A stretch of DNA of 55,069 bases, taken from the NCBI GenBank assembly GCA_902528135.1, contig CABZRS010000006.1:1-55069 (forward strand), given 5' to 3'. The notes beneath the pieces were generated by a model, which worked only from the letters and a program-made list of their open reading frames with translations, made no database searches and was not told where the DNA came from. Position numbers and translations under genes: made by a program. The stretch's first letter is position 1. Every line of letters begins with the position of its first letter. This document shows, in pieces, positions 19,620-32,980 of this stretch. This DNA is from an uncultured Pelagibacteraceae bacterium. GTDB taxonomy: Bacteria > Pseudomonadota > Alphaproteobacteria > Pelagibacterales > Pelagibacteraceae.

Positions 19620-19826
19620 ATGCCTAAATTAAAAACAAAAAGTTCAGCAAAAAAAAGATTTAAAATTTCTGCAAGAGGAAAAGTTATAACTGCTCAAGCG
19701 GGCAAAAGACACGGTATGATTAAAAGAACAAATTCACAGATTAGAAAGCAAAGAGGTACTACGGTAATGTCAAAACAAGATAGTAAGATTGTAAAATCTT
19801 ATATGCCGTACAACTTACGAGGATAA
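19620..19826 (+). CDS. rpmI: 50S ribosomal protein L35
   Basis: Small basic ribosomal protein bL35, 68 residues from [16 protein letters not shown] to SYMPYNLRG. The start at 19620 is fixed by the universally conserved MPK(L/M)[10 protein letters not shown]-terminus; an in-frame ATG 21 nt earlier is not conserved. It lies between infC and rplT, the standard order. The rplT ATG follows its stop by one base. Confidence 0.96.
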   Translation: MPKLKTKSSAKKRFKISARGKVITAQAGKRHGMIKRTNSQIRKQRGTTVMSKQDSKIVKSYMPYNLRG

Positions 19827-19827
19827 A

Positions 19828-20184
19828 ATGGCTAGAGTAAAAAGAGGTGTAACTAGTAGAGCAAAACATAAAAAGGTTTTAAAAGCAGTTAAGGGTCAGT
19901 GGGGAAGAAGAAAAAATACAATTAAAGCTGCAAGACAGGCTATGGAAAAAGCTATGCAGTATGCCTACAGAGACAGAAGAAATAAAAAAAGAGATTTTAA
20001 ATCACTTTGGATTACAAGGATAAATGCTGGGGTAAGAGCTGAAGGAATGACTTATTCTAGATTTGTTAATGGTTTAAGCAAATCAGGCATTAAAATTGAC
20101 AGAAAAATACTTGCTGAAATTGCATATGATAATCCTGAAGTATTTAAAACTATAGTTAAAAAAGCTCAAGCAGCATTGAATTAA
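19828..20184 (+). CDS. rplT: 50S ribosomal protein L20
   Basis: Ribosomal protein bL20 (118 residues), an early 50S assembly factor that binds 23S rRNA. The sequence starts with the typical [20 protein letters not shown] and contains [17 protein letters not shown] and [20 protein letters not shown]. In many bacteria L20 represses its own operon through an mRNA structure; I see no convincing leader structure in the 54 nt upstream of rpmI. Confidence 0.97.
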   Translation: MARVKRGVTSRAKHKKVLKAVKGQWGRRKNTIKAARQAMEKAMQYAYRDRRNKKRDFKSLWITRINAGVRAEGMTYSRFVNGLSKSGIKIDRKILAEIAYDNPEVFKTIVKKAQAALN

Positions 20185-20227
20185 TATTCATTGTTGTTTT
20201 TCTAAAGTTAACAAATATTCTACAAAT

Positions 20228-21295
20228 ATGTCCGATATTAAAAAAATCAAAGATGATTATTTGAATAGATTAAATAACGATTTAAATATTGAAAGTTTAA
20301 ATCAAATAAAAACAGAATTATTTGGTAAAAATGGAAAGATTTCTAATTATTTTAAAAAATTAGGTTCTTTACCAACTGATGAGCGAAAAAAATTTGCATC
20401 AGATTTAAATTCAATAAAAAATGAATTACAAGTTAAGATAGATTCTAAACTTCAAGAAATTGAAATAAAAGAGATTAACTCTAAACTTGAAAATGAAAAA
20501 GTAGATGTAACATTACCTGAGAGAGAGTTTAGTCGTGGAAAAATACATCCTGTCTCGCAAGTAATTGACGAGATATCATCAATATTTTCAGAAATTGGTT
20601 TTAGTGTCGAAGAAGGGCCAGATATAGAGAATGAGCATTATAATTTTACTTCATTAAATACGCCTGACAATCATCCAGCGAGAGATATGCATGATACTTT
20701 TTATTTAGATAATAATAAAGAATTATTACTAAGAACCCACACGTCTCCAGTACAGGTTAGAACAATGCTAAATGGAAAACCTCCATTTAAAATTATAGCT
20801 CCAGGCAGAACATATAGATCTGATAGTGATCAAACTCATTCTCCTATGTTTCACCAAGTCGAAGGCCTTCATATAGATAAAGACATAAACATGGGTCATC
20901 TAAAAGGATGCTTGAATTATTTCATAAAATCTTTTTTTGAAGTTGATAAAATAAAAATGAGATTCAGACCTAGCCACTTTCCTTTCACTGAACCATCTGC
21001 AGAAGTAGACATTGGTTATGAGATAAAAGATGGAAAAATAGTAATTGGTGAAGGAGATAAATGGTTAGAAATTCTTGGTTGTGGGATGGTGCATCCCAAT
21101 GTGCTTAAGAATGTTAAAGTAAATCCAGATAAGTACCAAGGTTATGCTTTTGGGATTGGTATAGATAGACTTGGAATGCTCAAATATGGAATCAATGATT
21201 TAAGAGCTTTTTTTGAGACTGACTATAGATGGCTTAATCATTTTGGCTTTGATCCATTGGATGTTCCATCAAATTATAGAGGTCTTAGTAGATGA
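20228..21295 (+). CDS. pheS: phenylalanyl-tRNA synthetase alpha subunit
   Basis: Catalytic alpha chain of the heterotetrameric PheRS (355 residues). A coiled-coil N-terminus (about 1-90) for tRNA binding is followed by the class II core, with motif 2 [20 protein letters not shown] and motif 3 [20 protein letters not shown] sequence ([16 protein letters not shown]). It overlaps pheT by 4 nt (ATGA), which supports one-to-one synthesis of the two subunits. Confidence 0.97.
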   Translation: MSDIKKIKDDYLNRLNNDLNIESLNQIKTELFGKNGKISNYFKKLGSLPTDERKKFASDLNSIKNELQVKIDSKLQEIEIKEINSKLENEKVDVTLPEREFSRGKIHPVSQVIDEISSIFSEIGFSVEEGPDIENEHYNFTSLNTPDNHPARDMHDTFYLDNNKELLLRTHTSPVQVRTMLNGKPPFKIIAPGRTYRSDSDQTHSPMFHQVEGLHIDKDINMGHLKGCLNYFIKSFFEVDKIKMRFRPSHFPFTEPSAEVDIGYEIKDGKIVIGEGDKWLEILGCGMVHPNVLKNVKVNPDKYQGYAFGIGIDRLGMLKYGINDLRAFFETDYRWLNHFGFDPLDVPSNYRGLSR

Positions 21296-23700
21296 AATTT
21301 ACTATAGGTTGGTTAAAGGAGCACCTCGACACTCAAAAGAAAGATAATGAGTTAATTGAAAAACTAACAGACATTGGTCTGGAAGTTGAAAGTTTTGAAA
21401 ATCTAAGCTCTGGTTTAGACAGTTTTAAAGTAGCAAAAATTATTAATGCTGAACAGCATCCGAATGCAGATAGACTGAGAATATGCGATGTTGATATTGG
21501 GTTGGATAATACTGTTAAGGTAGTATGTGGAGCGCAAAATGCAAAAAAAGATCTTTTGACTATTTATGCAGGTCCTGGATCAATAATTCCAAAAAACAAT
21601 ATGAAACTTTCAGTCAGCAAGATTAGAGGTGTTACTTCTTATGGAATGCTGTGTTCAGAATCTGAACTAAATTTATCAAATGAAAGTGAAGGAATAACAG
21701 AACTACCAACTGGCAAATACTCTAATAAAATTGGTAAAAACTTTTTTAAAAGTAATACTGAAAAATCTGTAGATTTATCAATTACACCTAATCGTCCTGA
21801 TTGCTTGGGGGTAAGAGGTATAGCTAGAGATCTTGCTGCTGCTGGGGTTGGTAAATTAAAAAAAATTTCACTTAATAATATTAAAAATAATGGATCACAA
21901 AAAATTAAAGTTTCAATCACAAAAGATAAAAATCAAGGTTGTACTGTATTTGGTAGTTGCTTAATTGAGGGTGTTACTAATAAAGAAAGTCCTAAATGGC
22001 TTAAAGAAAAAATTATTTCACTTGGTCAAAAACCAATTTCAGCAATTGTTGATATTACAAATTATGTAATGTTAGACTTAAATAGACCACTTCATGCTTA
22101 TGATGCAGATAAAATTGACAAAGAAATTATAGTAAGAAATTCAAAAAAGGGTGAAACTTTCGAAGCTCTTGATAACAAAGAGTATAAATTAGGTGATGAT
22201 ATGTGCGTGATTTCTGATAAATCCGGAGTTTTAGGCTTGGGAGGAATCATTGGAGGAACACGTTCTGGAACCGAAATTAATACTAAAAATATTTTATTAG
22301 AATCTGCTTATTTTATTCCTAGATCAATTAGAAAAACTTCAAAATTATTAAATATTGACACTGATGCAAAATTCAGATTTGAAAGAGGAATTGATCCTCA
22401 ATCAATCGAATTAGGTTTATCAAAAGCTGCTGAATTGATATCTGAGATTTGTGGTGGTAAAATAAGTAATTTTGATATTCAACAAACCGATAAGCATGAA
22501 AAGAATAAAATTAAATTTAATGTCTCCTTATTTGAAAAAATAACTGGTTTTAAAGTAAATGATAATGAAATAATTAAAATTTTAATTGATTTAGGATTTG
22601 AAGTTTCTAAGGAAAAATTTGAATTAGATTTAAAAATTCCCACTTGGAGACCTGATATAACTCAACCAATTGATATAGTCGAAGAAATAGTAAGAATTAA
22701 GGGATATGAGAACATTGAAACCCTACAACCCGAAAAAACAAAAATAAAAGATACTTTAAATACACAACAAAAACTTTTTCACTTTCTTCAACGTTCTGTA
22801 GCATCCAAAGGTTATTTTGAGACTGTAACATGGTCATTCACAGATTCAAAAATAAACAAACTTTTTAAAGAAAATCTAAAAGAAATTAAAATAGTAAATC
22901 CAATAAGTTCAGACTTAGATGTTCTAAGAAATTCGATTTTCACGAATTTGACATTTTATTTAAAGAAAAATTTAGACAGAGGATTTAAAGATATTTCACT
23001 GTTTGAAATTGGACCGATTTTTAAGGATAGTAGGCCAGGCGAGCAATCGACGGTAATTGGTGCAATAAAATCTGGAAAAGTATCAAGATTAAACTGGAAC
23101 GAAAAAGACAGGATAGTTGATGTTTTTGACGTTAAAAAGGATGTAATTCAGACACTAGTCGAAGCTGGATACGATAGGCAAAGTTTTTTTGTAAGAGATA
23201 AATCTCCTTCGTATTATCACCCAGGCAAATCTGGCTCTGTCTATCTTGATAAGGACGAAATACACCCTGTTGCTTATTTTGGTGAAATACATCCAAATAT
23301 TTTAAAAAAACTTGATATTAAAACTGAAGGTCTGGTTGGTTTTGAAATTTATATGGATTATCTCAAGGAGAATAAAATAAAACTTAAAGACCTAAAAACA
23401 AATTTTGAATATTCAGATTATCAAAAATCAGAAAGAGATTTTGCATTTGTTGTAGATAAAAATTTTAAGGCACAAGATTTAATAGAAATAATATCATCAA
23501 TTGATAAAAATTTAATAAGATCTATTAAAATTTTTGATATTTATGAGGGTGAAAATATTCCTCAAGACAAAAAGTCGATAGCTCTCAATGTAACAATTCA
23601 ATCATCTGATAAGACTTTAGAAGAGAGTGATCTTGAAAAAATTAATAAATTAATTATTACAACTGTAGAGACTAAGTCTGGCGCAAAAATTAGGTCCTAA
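21292..23700 (+). CDS. pheT: phenylalanyl-tRNA synthetase beta subunit
   Basis: Beta chain of PheRS, 802 residues and full-length. In order: an OB-fold tRNA-binding domain (about 40-150, [15 protein letters not shown]), the B3/B4 editing domain, the B5 domain, a catalytic-like core, and a C-terminal anticodon-binding domain (about 708-802, beginning [14 protein letters not shown]). The beta subunit binds tRNA-Phe and clears mischarged tyrosine. The stop is followed immediately by the lepA ATG. Confidence 0.97.
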   Translation: MKFTIGWLKEHLDTQKKDNELIEKLTDIGLEVESFENLSSGLDSFKVAKIINAEQHPNADRLRICDVDIGLDNTVKVVCGAQNAKKDLLTIYAGPGSIIPKNNMKLSVSKIRGVTSYGMLCSESELNLSNESEGITELPTGKYSNKIGKNFFKSNTEKSVDLSITPNRPDCLGVRGIARDLAAAGVGKLKKISLNNIKNNGSQKIKVSITKDKNQGCTVFGSCLIEGVTNKESPKWLKEKIISLGQKPISAIVDITNYVMLDLNRPLHAYDADKIDKEIIVRNSKKGETFEALDNKEYKLGDDMCVISDKSGVLGLGGIIGGTRSGTEINTKNILLESAYFIPRSIRKTSKLLNIDTDAKFRFERGIDPQSIELGLSKAAELISEICGGKISNFDIQQTDKHEKNKIKFNVSLFEKITGFKVNDNEIIKILIDLGFEVSKEKFELDLKIPTWRPDITQPIDIVEEIVRIKGYENIETLQPEKTKIKDTLNTQQKLFHFLQRSVASKGYFETVTWSFTDSKINKLFKENLKEIKIVNPISSDLDVLRNSIFTNLTFYLKKNLDRGFKDISLFEIGPIFKDSRPGEQSTVIGAIKSGKVSRLNWNEKDRIVDVFDVKKDVIQTLVEAGYDRQSFFVRDKSPSYYHPGKSGSVYLDKDEIHPVAYFGEIHPNILKKLDIKTEGLVGFEIYMDYLKENKIKLKDLKTNFEYSDYQKSERDFAFVVDKNFKAQDLIEIISSIDKNLIRSIKIFDIYEGENIPQDKKSIALNVTIQSSDKTLEESDLEKINKLIITTVETKSGAKIRS

Positions 23701-25512
23701 ATGTCTACTGAAATTGATAATATTAGAAATTTTGCAATCATTGCCCATATAGACCATGGCAAATCAACTATAGCAGATAGAATTATACATAAATGTGGTG
23801 GTTTGACAGATAGAGAAATGAAAGCTCAAGTGCTTGACTCGATGGATATTGAAAGAGAGAGAGGTATAACCATTAAAGCTCAAACGGTAAAATTAAATTA
23901 TAAATCTAAAGATGGTAAAAATTATATTCTAAATATTATAGATACCCCAGGTCATGTTGATTTTAGCTATGAAGTAAGTAGATCTCTGTATGCTTGCGAA
24001 GGTTCAATATTAATTGTGGACAGTACTCAAGGAGTTGAAGCTCAAACATTGGCAAATGTTTATCAAGCTCTTGATATAAATCATGAAATAATACCAGTTT
24101 TAAATAAAATTGATTTACCAGCTTCAGACATTGATAGAACAAATAAACAAATTGAAGATGTAATAGGTATTGATACATCCAATGCTGTTCCATGTTCTGG
24201 AAAGACTGGTGAAGGAATTGATGAAATTTTAGAACAAATTATCCATACTCTGCCAGGTCCAAAAGGTCAAAAGGATCAAAAACTAAAGTGTTTATTAGTA
24301 GATAGTTGGTATGACACTTATTTAGGCGTAGTCATTTTAGTAAGAGTAATTGATGGAAAAATTAAAAATAATATGAAAATTAAAATGATGTCTACAAATC
24401 AGGAATATGTTGTTGAGAAAGTAGGAGTTTTTACACCTAAACCAAAAGATGTTGATGAACTAAATTCTGGAGAGATTGGATTTATAACAACAGGTATAAA
24501 AATTTTATCAGAGACAAAAGTTGGAGATACAATCTGTGATGCATCTAAACCATTATCTGTGTCATTACCTGGCTTTAAGCCAAGTAAACCGGTAGTGTTT
24601 TGTGGATTATTTCCAGTCGATAGCTCAGAGTATCAAAAATTAAAAGACGGATTAGCTAAATTAAAATTAAATGATTCCAGCTTTTCCTTTGAGCCTGAGT
24701 CTTCCTCAGCTTTAGGCTTAGGTTTCAGATGTGGTTTTTTAGGTTTATTGCACTTAGAAATAGTTACAGAAAGGCTTGAGAGAGAATTTGACATAAATCT
24801 ATTAACCACAACTCCTGGCGTTGTATATAAGATCCATATGAACAATGGTGAGATAAAAGATTTACAAAATCCATCAAGTTTACCAGATCCAAGTTTGATA
24901 AAATTTATTGAAGAACCTTGGATTAAAGCAACTATTATAACTCCTGATCAGTATCTTGGTCCTATAATGAAAATATGCCAAGATAAAAGAGGAATTCAAA
25001 CTAACTTGAGTTACTCTGGAAGTCGAGCTGTTGTAAATTATGAATTGCCATTAAATGAAATAGTATTTGATTTCAATGATCGATTAAAATCGATGACAAG
25101 TGGATATGCTAGTTTTGATTATGAAATAATAGGCCATCGAGAGGGTGATCTTGTTAAAATGGGTATTTTAGTAAATACTGAGCCAGTTGATGCATTAGCT
25201 ATGATGATACATAAAGATTTCGCTCAAAAAATGGGAAGAGATGTTTGTGAAAAACTAAAAGACTTAATTCCAAGACATAATTTTATGATACCAATTCAAG
25301 CGGCCATAGGAGGCAAAATTATTGCCAGAGAAACAATTAAAGGTTTCAAAAAAGATGTTTTAACTAAAATACATGGTGGTGGAGCTGTTGATAGGAAAAG
25401 AAAATTACTAGAAAAACAAAAAAAAGGTAAAGCTAGAGCTAAACAATTTGGAAAAGTAGAAATTCCCCAGGAAGCATTTATTGGAGTTCTTAAGATAGAC
25501 AAGAGTAATTAA
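23701..25512 (+). CDS. lepA: elongation factor 4 (LepA)
   Basis: Ribosome-associated GTPase that can back-translocate or help initiation. The 603-residue protein has the P-loop AHIDHGKST, the G2/G3 region [13 protein letters not shown] and DTPGHVDFS, and NKID as G4. It ends with the LepA-specific C-terminal domain ([20 protein letters not shown]). It directly abuts pheT and closes the translation operon that starts at thrS or the glycosyltransferase. A weak AT-rich hairpin follows in the gap before the convergent methyltransferase. Confidence 0.97.
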   Translation: MSTEIDNIRNFAIIAHIDHGKSTIADRIIHKCGGLTDREMKAQVLDSMDIERERGITIKAQTVKLNYKSKDGKNYILNIIDTPGHVDFSYEVSRSLYACEGSILIVDSTQGVEAQTLANVYQALDINHEIIPVLNKIDLPASDIDRTNKQIEDVIGIDTSNAVPCSGKTGEGIDEILEQIIHTLPGPKGQKDQKLKCLLVDSWYDTYLGVVILVRVIDGKIKNNMKIKMMSTNQEYVVEKVGVFTPKPKDVDELNSGEIGFITTGIKILSETKVGDTICDASKPLSVSLPGFKPSKPVVFCGLFPVDSSEYQKLKDGLAKLKLNDSSFSFEPESSSALGLGFRCGFLGLLHLEIVTERLEREFDINLLTTTPGVVYKIHMNNGEIKDLQNPSSLPDPSLIKFIEEPWIKATIITPDQYLGPIMKICQDKRGIQTNLSYSGSRAVVNYELPLNEIVFDFNDRLKSMTSGYASFDYEIIGHREGDLVKMGILVNTEPVDALAMMIHKDFAQKMGRDVCEKLKDLIPRHNFMIPIQAAIGGKIIARETIKGFKKDVLTKIHGGGAVDRKRKLLEKQKKGKARAKQFGKVEIPQEAFIGVLKIDKSN

Positions 25513-25531
25513 ACAAAACTTAGATTATGAA

Positions 25532-25559
25532 AAATATAAAGTAGTATTTTTTTATATTT
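25532..25559. terminator. possible AT-rich bidirectional terminator between lepA and the methyltransferase
   Basis: AAATATAAA (25532-25540) and TTTATATTT (25551-25559) form a perfect 9-bp inverted repeat around a 10-nt loop, in the 80-nt gap between two convergent genes. The stem contains only A-T pairs and the T-run is on the arm itself, so stability is low. It is offered because position and symmetry fit termination from both sides. Confidence 0.3.
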
Positions 25560-25592
25560 ATTTAAGTAGCATCTATATTTTCAAAAAAATTA

Positions 25593-26471
25593 TTACTTCT
25601 TACATTTAATCGTTAAACCCGTTTGGTCTTCGATCACGTTTATATCTTTAAATCCAATATTATCCAAATATTGATGAATCTCATTTTTCGAGAATCTCAG
25701 ATTTATAGGACTTGAAAGTCTATCAATAAGTGCCCTGTACACAGATGTGAGGTTACTACAATAATTAAAAGGAATAGATTTATGAATAGATTTTGAAAAT
25801 AATTTAAAAAATTTTGATGGTAATACAAATATTGCATATACAAAGAACGATAAAAAGTAAGAAAAGGATTGAACAAATTTGTAATTTGTTAATGAAAAAA
25901 AGTATAATATGATATCTTCAATGTATAAGAAATACTTCTTAAGATATTTATGTTTTTTATAATTATAAAAAATTAGAGTTGAGCCTTTTTTAAGTAATCT
26001 TTTTGTTTCCAGTAATACACTTTTAAAATTTTTGCAATGATGAAAAGAACCAAATGAATAAATTAAATCAAATGAATAGTCTTCAAATGGTATATTATGG
26101 TTATCAGCTTTTATAAAATATACTTTGTCATTAACTATTTTCTTATTCAATAAACTTATATTTTCACCAATATCTGAAGCAATATAACTTTTGAAAGGAA
26201 CATTTTTTGACAAAAAATATTCTAAATCATTTGCCCTTCCACACCCCATTTCTAAGATGTCTCCTTTAAAATCGTTTAAAGTAAAATATCTTTCAATAAT
26301 ATTTTTTAAATGACAATTTGATTTATCTGCATGCGATATATTATCTTTATGAAGAAAGGATCCCCAAGTTTCATTCGATCTTAAAATATACTTATCATTT
26401 TGATTAAAATTACTTTCATAAAATTTTTTTTCATTAAATTTGGTTAGGAATTCTTGTAAATTAAATTTCAT
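25593..26471 (-). CDS. class I SAM-dependent methyltransferase
   Basis: 292-residue methyltransferase. The SAM-binding motif I is DILEMGCGRANDLEYFL; later motifs include DNHNIPFEDYSFDLIYSFGSFHHCKNF-like sequence (acidic loop plus post-II motif) and an RLLKKGSTLIFYNY strand. Residues about 180-235 are unusually hydrophobic and aromatic (for example FVYAIFVLPSKFFKLF), suggesting membrane association. Such enzymes often modify quinones, lipids or surface polysaccharides. It interrupts otherwise conserved housekeeping genes, between lepA and tRNA-Ser, and is richer in A/T, Lys, Phe and Tyr than its neighbours. Acquisition by transfer next to the tRNA is plausible. The substrate is unknown. Confidence 0.72.
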   Translation of the reverse strand: MKFNLQEFLTKFNEKKFYESNFNQNDKYILRSNETWGSFLHKDNISHADKSNCHLKNIIERYFTLNDFKGDILEMGCGRANDLEYFLSKNVPFKSYIASDIGENISLLNKKIVNDKVYFIKADNHNIPFEDYSFDLIYSFGSFHHCKNFKSVLLETKRLLKKGSTLIFYNYKKHKYLKKYFLYIEDIILYFFSLTNYKFVQSFSYFLSFFVYAIFVLPSKFFKLFSKSIHKSIPFNYCSNLTSVYRALIDRLSSPINLRFSKNEIHQYLDNIGFKDINVIEDQTGLTIKCKK

Positions 26472-26616
26472 AAAATATATTTATTTTATTTTTACTTTTT
26501 TAAAAGGAAAAATAAATAATTAATTAGATTAGTACATATTATTATACAATTAGTTTAATCTTGAGATTGAATAATTTAATTTTTAATTTATTCTCTAAAC
26601 TCTATTAATAAAATTT

Positions 26617-26706
26617 GGAGAGGTGGCCGAGTGGTTGAAGGCGCACGCTTGGAAAGCGTGTATAGGGGAAACTCTATCATGGGTTCGAATCCCATTCTCT
26701 CCGCCA
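26617..26706 (+). tRNA. tRNA-Ser (anticodon GGA)
   Basis: A class II tRNA of 90 nt with acceptor GGAGAGG, a long variable arm (TATAGGGGAAACTCTATC region) and T-loop TTCGAAT. The anticodon stem GCACGC/GCGTGT encloses loop TTGGAAA, so the anticodon is GGA, reading UCC and UCU serine codons. The 3' discriminator G and CCA are encoded. It is flanked by the methyltransferase (opposite strand) and gyrB. Confidence 0.96.
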
Positions 26707-26785
26707 TTAATTTTTGATGTAAAAATGGCTTTTATTCAAAAAAATCTAAAAATAGAAAATTTTTTTAAAATATCTAACATTATCG

Positions 26786-26815
26786 TTGAAAATACTCACT
26801 AAATTAAGCTAATAG
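26786..26815 (+). promoter_or_regulatory. candidate sigma70 promoter of gyrB
   Basis: TTGAAA (26786-26791) and TAATAG (26810-26815) with an 18-nt spacer lie in the 171-nt region between tRNA-Ser and gyrB, leaving a leader of about 55 nt. The match is fair, but the surrounding sequence is so AT-rich that it remains a candidate. Confidence 0.35.
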
Positions 26816-26871
26816 TAATAAGAGATTTTATTAAAAATTTCAAAAATGGTATAAAAGATATCTCCTTATAA

Positions 26872-28935
<2,064 letters not shown>

Positions 28936-28938
28936 TTA

Positions 28939-30216
28939 ATGGAGTTAAGTAGCAATTCCAAATCATCGTACCTAAATAAAATTACATATGTCAATTTAAG
29001 ATGGATAGGTGTAATAGGTCAATTTATTACTATAAATGCCGTTGCATTCTTATTTAAATTTGAATTTAATTTTTTACTAGCAAATATCATAGTTTTCCTA
29101 GGTGCTTTAAGTAACATTTTCCTATTTTATTTTTTTAAAAAAAATCAGTTACAAGAAAAAATATCTTTAATTTTTCTTACTCTTGATATTATACAATTAA
29201 GTTTTTTGCTTTATTTAACAGGTGGTACTATAAATCCATTCTCAATATTCTTAATTATACCAAGTATATTTGCCTCAAATAGCTTAAGCATTAAAACAAA
29301 TATTTTATTAATAATTCTGACAATCTCCTCAATAATTTTACTTACTTTCTATCATCAAGAATTACCTTCACCCTTAAATGAATATATTTTTAGTAATTAC
29401 TATTACTATTCAGTTCCTTTAGCCTTAATTATTGCACTTATTTTCTTGAGTTTTTTTGCTTTAACGTTTGGAAATGAGTCAAAAGTCAGAAAAGATGCAT
29501 TAGATAAGATTCAGGAAGTTATTTCTAAAGAGAATGAATTAGTTTCATTGGGTGGACAAGCTGCAGCTGCCGCTCATTCTTTAGGTACACCGCTTTCTAC
29601 AATAAAAATTATTTCTCAAGATTTGTATGATAATTTTAAAAATAATAAAGAATTAAAAAAAGATTTTGAATTACTTTTAAGCCAAGTTGATAGATGCAAT
29701 GTAATATTAAAAAAATTGTCTTTAAATCCTGTAGTTGAAGATGATTTTATAGATAAGAATATTACCCTGCATAACTATGTGAAAGAAATTGTGAATTCTT
29801 TTGAGGAAATATCAGATAAAAATTTTATCATCAATACTGAGCAGAATTATAATTCTTTAGAAATTTCAAAATTAATTGAAGTTGTTTATGGCATAAGAAA
29901 TTTTATTGGAAATGCAAATAAGTTTGCAAAAAAAAATATTTATATTTCAATAACGAGTGACAGTGAAAAATCTTCGATATCGGTAGAAGATGATGGTTCA
30001 GGATTTCCTAAAGATATATTAACCAAAATCGGAGATCCATATATAAAATCATTGCAATCCAAAAATAAATCAAGAGCAGGATTGGGTTTGGGAATATTTA
30101 TAGGTAAAACTTTGTTAGAAAAAAATAAGGCAAAACTCTTAATTAGGAATTCAGAGACTAGAGATGGTGCAGAAATTAAAATAGAGTGGTCTAATAAAGA
30201 TTTAATTAGTCTTTAG
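28939..30216 (+). CDS. regB: RegB/PrrB-family redox-sensing histidine kinase
   Basis: 425-residue membrane sensor kinase, presumed to respond to quinone-pool redox state and phosphorylate a RegA-type regulator. Six hydrophobic segments lie in residues about 20-178. GGTINPF at 95-101 matches the ubiquinone-binding GGXXNPF motif of RegB. The H-box [15 protein letters not shown] gives H213, and [11 protein letters not shown] gives C253, exactly 40 residues later, the same spacing as H225 and C265 in Rhodobacter RegB, where the cysteine is the redox switch. The ATP-binding domain has GNANKFA, DDGSGFP and GLGLGIFI. No RegA is in the window. It is 3 nt after gyrB, and its stop overlaps that of cobT. 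Confidence 0.88.
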   Translation: MELSSNSKSSYLNKITYVNLRWIGVIGQFITINAVAFLFKFEFNFLLANIIVFLGALSNIFLFYFFKKNQLQEKISLIFLTLDIIQLSFLLYLTGGTINPFSIFLIIPSIFASNSLSIKTNILLIILTISSIILLTFYHQELPSPLNEYIFSNYYYYSVPLALIIALIFLSFFALTFGNESKVRKDALDKIQEVISKENELVSLGGQAAAAAHSLGTPLSTIKIISQDLYDNFKNNKELKKDFELLLSQVDRCNVILKKLSLNPVVEDDFIDKNITLHNYVKEIVNSFEEISDKNFIINTEQNYNSLEISKLIEVVYGIRNFIGNANKFAKKNIYISITSDSEKSSISVEDDGSGFPKDILTKIGDPYIKSLQSKNKSRAGLGLGIFIGKTLLEKNKAKLLIRNSETRDGAEIKIEWSNKDLISL

Positions 30217-32009
30217 TGAAGTTTTTTATTTTCAAATAGTCCACTTAATTGGTCTATCATTACATCCCCTAGTTCTTGTACATCGGAAATTTTGATTGCT
30301 TTTTTATAATATCGAGATACATCATGACCAATTCCTATAGCTAATATTTCAACTTCACTTTTATTCTCAATAAATTTAACAATTTTTTTCAAATTTTTTT
30401 CTAAAAAGTCTCCTGAATTAACTGATAATGTTGAGTCATCGACTGGCGCTCCATCTGAAATAACCATAAGGATTTTTCTTTCTTCTTTTCTTTTTTTTAA
30501 TCTATTAAATGCCCACGTTATAGCTTCACCATCTATATTTTCTTTTAATAAACCCTCTTTTAGCATCAAACCCAAATTCTTTTTTGATTGTCTCCAATGA
30601 GAATCAGCACCTTTATAAATTATATGTCTTAAATCATTAAGTCTTCCTGGATTTTTTGTTTTACCCAATTTACTCCACTCCTGTCGACTTTTACCACCTT
30701 TCCAATGTTTCGTTGTAAAACCTAGTATTTCAACTTTAACTGAGCATCTTTCTAAGGTTCTGGATAAAATATCAGCACATATTGCAGCTATTGTTATTGG
30801 TCTACCTCTCATTGACCCAGAGTTGTCAATTAAAAGTGTCACAATTGTATCCTTAAAGTCTAAATCTTTCTCTTTTTTAAATGATAAGGAGTTATATGGA
30901 TCAATGATAATCCTAGGTAATTTTGAACTATCTAACAATCCCTCTTCTAGATCAAATTCCCATGATCGATTTTGTTTTGCCATTAATTGTCTTTGTAATT
31001 TATTTGCTAACTTGGTAATTAAATCTTGAAAACTTGTAAGCTGTTGGTCTAAATTTTTTCTCAGTTTTTGAATTTCCTCAGCTGTATCTAGACTTTCTGC
31101 CTTAGCAACTTCGTCAAATTCGGTAGTAAATATTTTATATTCTTTATCGCTTACATTTAAATTTTTTTTTTGTATAACATTTTCTGTTTCGGCATCCTCG
31201 TTATTTTCGCTATCAAGCTGATCTTCAAGTCTAAACTCATTTACGTCATCCTCGCTATCCATTCCTTGACTTAAATTTTCATCTTCGCTTGTTTTGCTAG
31301 AGTCATTATTATCTTTGTCTTCATTGTTATTAGAATTATTTTGATCTTGCGTATCATCATTTTCTTCATTTTCTTTTTCAGTTGTGTCATCATTTTCGAA
31401 TATATCCATACTTTCTAAAATTTCAGAAAATTTAGCATTATAGATTTCTTGATTTTCTAGATTTTTTTTTAAAAATTCAAAATGTTTGTCTATTGATGTA
31501 TTAAAATCTTTCTCCCAAAATTTAAGAATTTCCTTGTTCTCAGGGTATAATTCGACATTAAAAAATTTGTTTGTCATATAAATTTCAAAAGCATCAACTA
31601 TATTTGTATCTTCTTTTTTTGTTATCTTTTCTTTTTTAAGATGTTGAAGTCTATTTTTATAATTTTCTTTAAAATTTTTGGAAATTCCTTTTAGCATCTC
31701 TGAACCAAGCAATTCATATCTTACTTTTTCTGCAAGCTGGTAGAGTGTTCTACATGAGGGATTTCTTGGATTGTTTTTATCTAACAATTTTCTGTTTGAA
31801 AATCTTATTTTTAAAGCTTCGGAATCCGTTTCAGCTCTCAGTTTTTTAAATTGATTTTTATCATTAATATTGTCAATATCTCCAATATCATAAACTTTTT
31901 CAAAATTTTTTTTATTTTTGATAACTTTATAGTCATCCGAAATTACTTTGTAAGTTGATTGAAGAGCTTGCTTGAATTTTTCTTTAATACTGTCTTCTTT
32001 GTTCATCAA
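30213..32009 (-). CDS. cobT: CobT-like VWA-domain protein
   Basis: 598 residues, similar to the CobT subunit of aerobic cobaltochelatase. Around residues 195-275 there is a very acidic, low-complexity region (runs of D, E, N). The C-terminal half is a von Willebrand A domain with a metal-site motif [12 protein letters not shown] (D395 region) and late [14 protein letters not shown]. CobT pairs with the AAA+ CobS to drive metal insertion by CobN in cobalamin synthesis. No other cobalamin gene is present here and SAR11 bacteria are not known to make the corrin ring, so the pair may act on another target, like MoxR/VWA systems. The start overlaps the cobS stop by 4 nt. Confidence 0.85.
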   Translation of the reverse strand: MMNKEDSIKEKFKQALQSTYKVISDDYKVIKNKKNFEKVYDIGDIDNINDKNQFKKLRAETDSEALKIRFSNRKLLDKNNPRNPSCRTLYQLAEKVRYELLGSEMLKGISKNFKENYKNRLQHLKKEKITKKEDTNIVDAFEIYMTNKFFNVELYPENKEILKFWEKDFNTSIDKHFEFLKKNLENQEIYNAKFSEILESMDIFENDDTTEKENEENDDTQDQNNSNNNEDKDNNDSSKTSEDENLSQGMDSEDDVNEFRLEDQLDSENNEDAETENVIQKKNLNVSDKEYKIFTTEFDEVAKAESLDTAEEIQKLRKNLDQQLTSFQDLITKLANKLQRQLMAKQNRSWEFDLEEGLLDSSKLPRIIIDPYNSLSFKKEKDLDFKDTIVTLLIDNSGSMRGRPITIAAICADILSRTLERCSVKVEILGFTTKHWKGGKSRQEWSKLGKTKNPGRLNDLRHIIYKGADSHWRQSKKNLGLMLKEGLLKENIDGEAITWAFNRLKKRKEERKILMVISDGAPVDDSTLSVNSGDFLEKNLKKIVKFIENKSEVEILAIGIGHDVSRYYKKAIKISDVQELGDVMIDQLSGLFENKKLH

Positions 32010-32980
32010 ATTTGAATATTGATCATTGATTCTGGTAATTCATCACCAAAACATCTTTGATAATATTCGGCAATAGTATTTTTCTCAGCATCATCACATT
32101 TGTTTAAAAATGTTACTCTAAATGCATATCCGATATCTTTGAAAATTTCAGAATTTTCTGCCCAATGTAAAACTGTTCTAGGACTCATCACTGTAGATAT
32201 ATCACCTGCCATAAATCCTTTTCTTGTAAGTGAAGCAACTTTTATCATGTTTGAAACTTGTTCTTTACCTTTAGGATTATTTAAATTTTTGTTCTTACTT
32301 AATATAATTTCCATTTCTTTATCTAAACTAAGATAGTTTAATGTAGATACAATATTCCATCTATCCATTTGCCCCTGATTAATTTGTTGTGTACCATGAT
32401 ATAATCCGGTTGTATCACCTAGTCCCACAGTATTTGTTGTTGCAAAAAGCCTAAAAAATTTATTTTGTTTAATAACTTTATTTTTATCTAATAAAGTAAA
32501 GCTACCCTCTGACTCGAGTACTCTTTGAATAACGAACATTACATCTGGTCTTCCAGCGTCATATTCGTCAAAAACTAAAGCAACAGGATTTTGAATTGAC
32601 CAAGGTAGAATTCCCTCTTTAAATTCAGTGATTTGTTTACCATCTTTAATTACTATTGAGTCTTTTCCTATTAAGTCAATCCTACTAACGTGGCTATCAA
32701 GATTAATTCTTATGCAAGGCCAATTTAATCTGGCAGCAATTTGTTCAATATGCGTTGATTTCCCAGTTCCATGGTACCCTTGAATTAAAACTCTTTTGTT
32801 AAAAGAAAATCCTGACAAAATAGCTAATGTTGTATCTTTATCGAACTTATAAGTTTTATCAATTTCTGGTACGTACTCACTTGTTTTTGAAAATGCATCA
32901 ACTTCCATGTCACTTTCAATTCCAAAAGTTTGTTTAATAGATAATTTTATGTCAGGGGTATGGTTAATATTTGGTGTCAA
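32006..32980 (-). CDS. cobS: CobS-like AAA+ ATPase
   Basis: 324-residue MoxR-class AAA+ ATPase, matching the CobS subunit of cobaltochelatase. Walker A is GYHGTGKST at 68-76 and Walker B is VALVFDEYD at 133-141, with sensor [10 protein letters not shown]. The short N-terminal region ([21 protein letters not shown]) is typical of CobS. It would form a hexameric ring working with CobT. Upstream, the J-domain gene overlaps it by 17 nt, and its stop overlaps the cobT start, so the three are one transcript. CobN is not in the window; see the note on function under cobT. Confidence 0.88.
   Translation of the reverse strand: MTPNINHTPDIKLSIKQTFGIESDMEVDAFSKTSEYVPEIDKTYKFDKDTTLAILSGFSFNKRVLIQGYHGTGKSTHIEQIAARLNWPCIRINLDSHVSRIDLIGKDSIVIKDGKQITEFKEGILPWSIQNPVALVFDEYDAGRPDVMFVIQRVLESEGSFTLLDKNKVIKQNKFFRLFATTNTVGLGDTTGLYHGTQQINQGQMDRWNIVSTLNYLSLDKEMEIILSKNKNLNNPKGKEQVSNMIKVASLTRKGFMAGDISTVMSPRTVLHWAENSEIFKDIGYAFRVTFLNKCDDAEKNTIAEYYQRCFGDELPESMINIQI

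Noticed and set aside
31150..31420. Low-complexity tract that might be a non-coding repeat
   Set aside because: It is the acidic D/E/N-rich linker of CobT, in frame and typical for that family.
30213..32980. Evidence for cobalamin biosynthesis
   Set aside because: CobS and CobT alone do not make a pathway; no CobN or corrin-ring genes are present in the window, so no such pathway is claimed.
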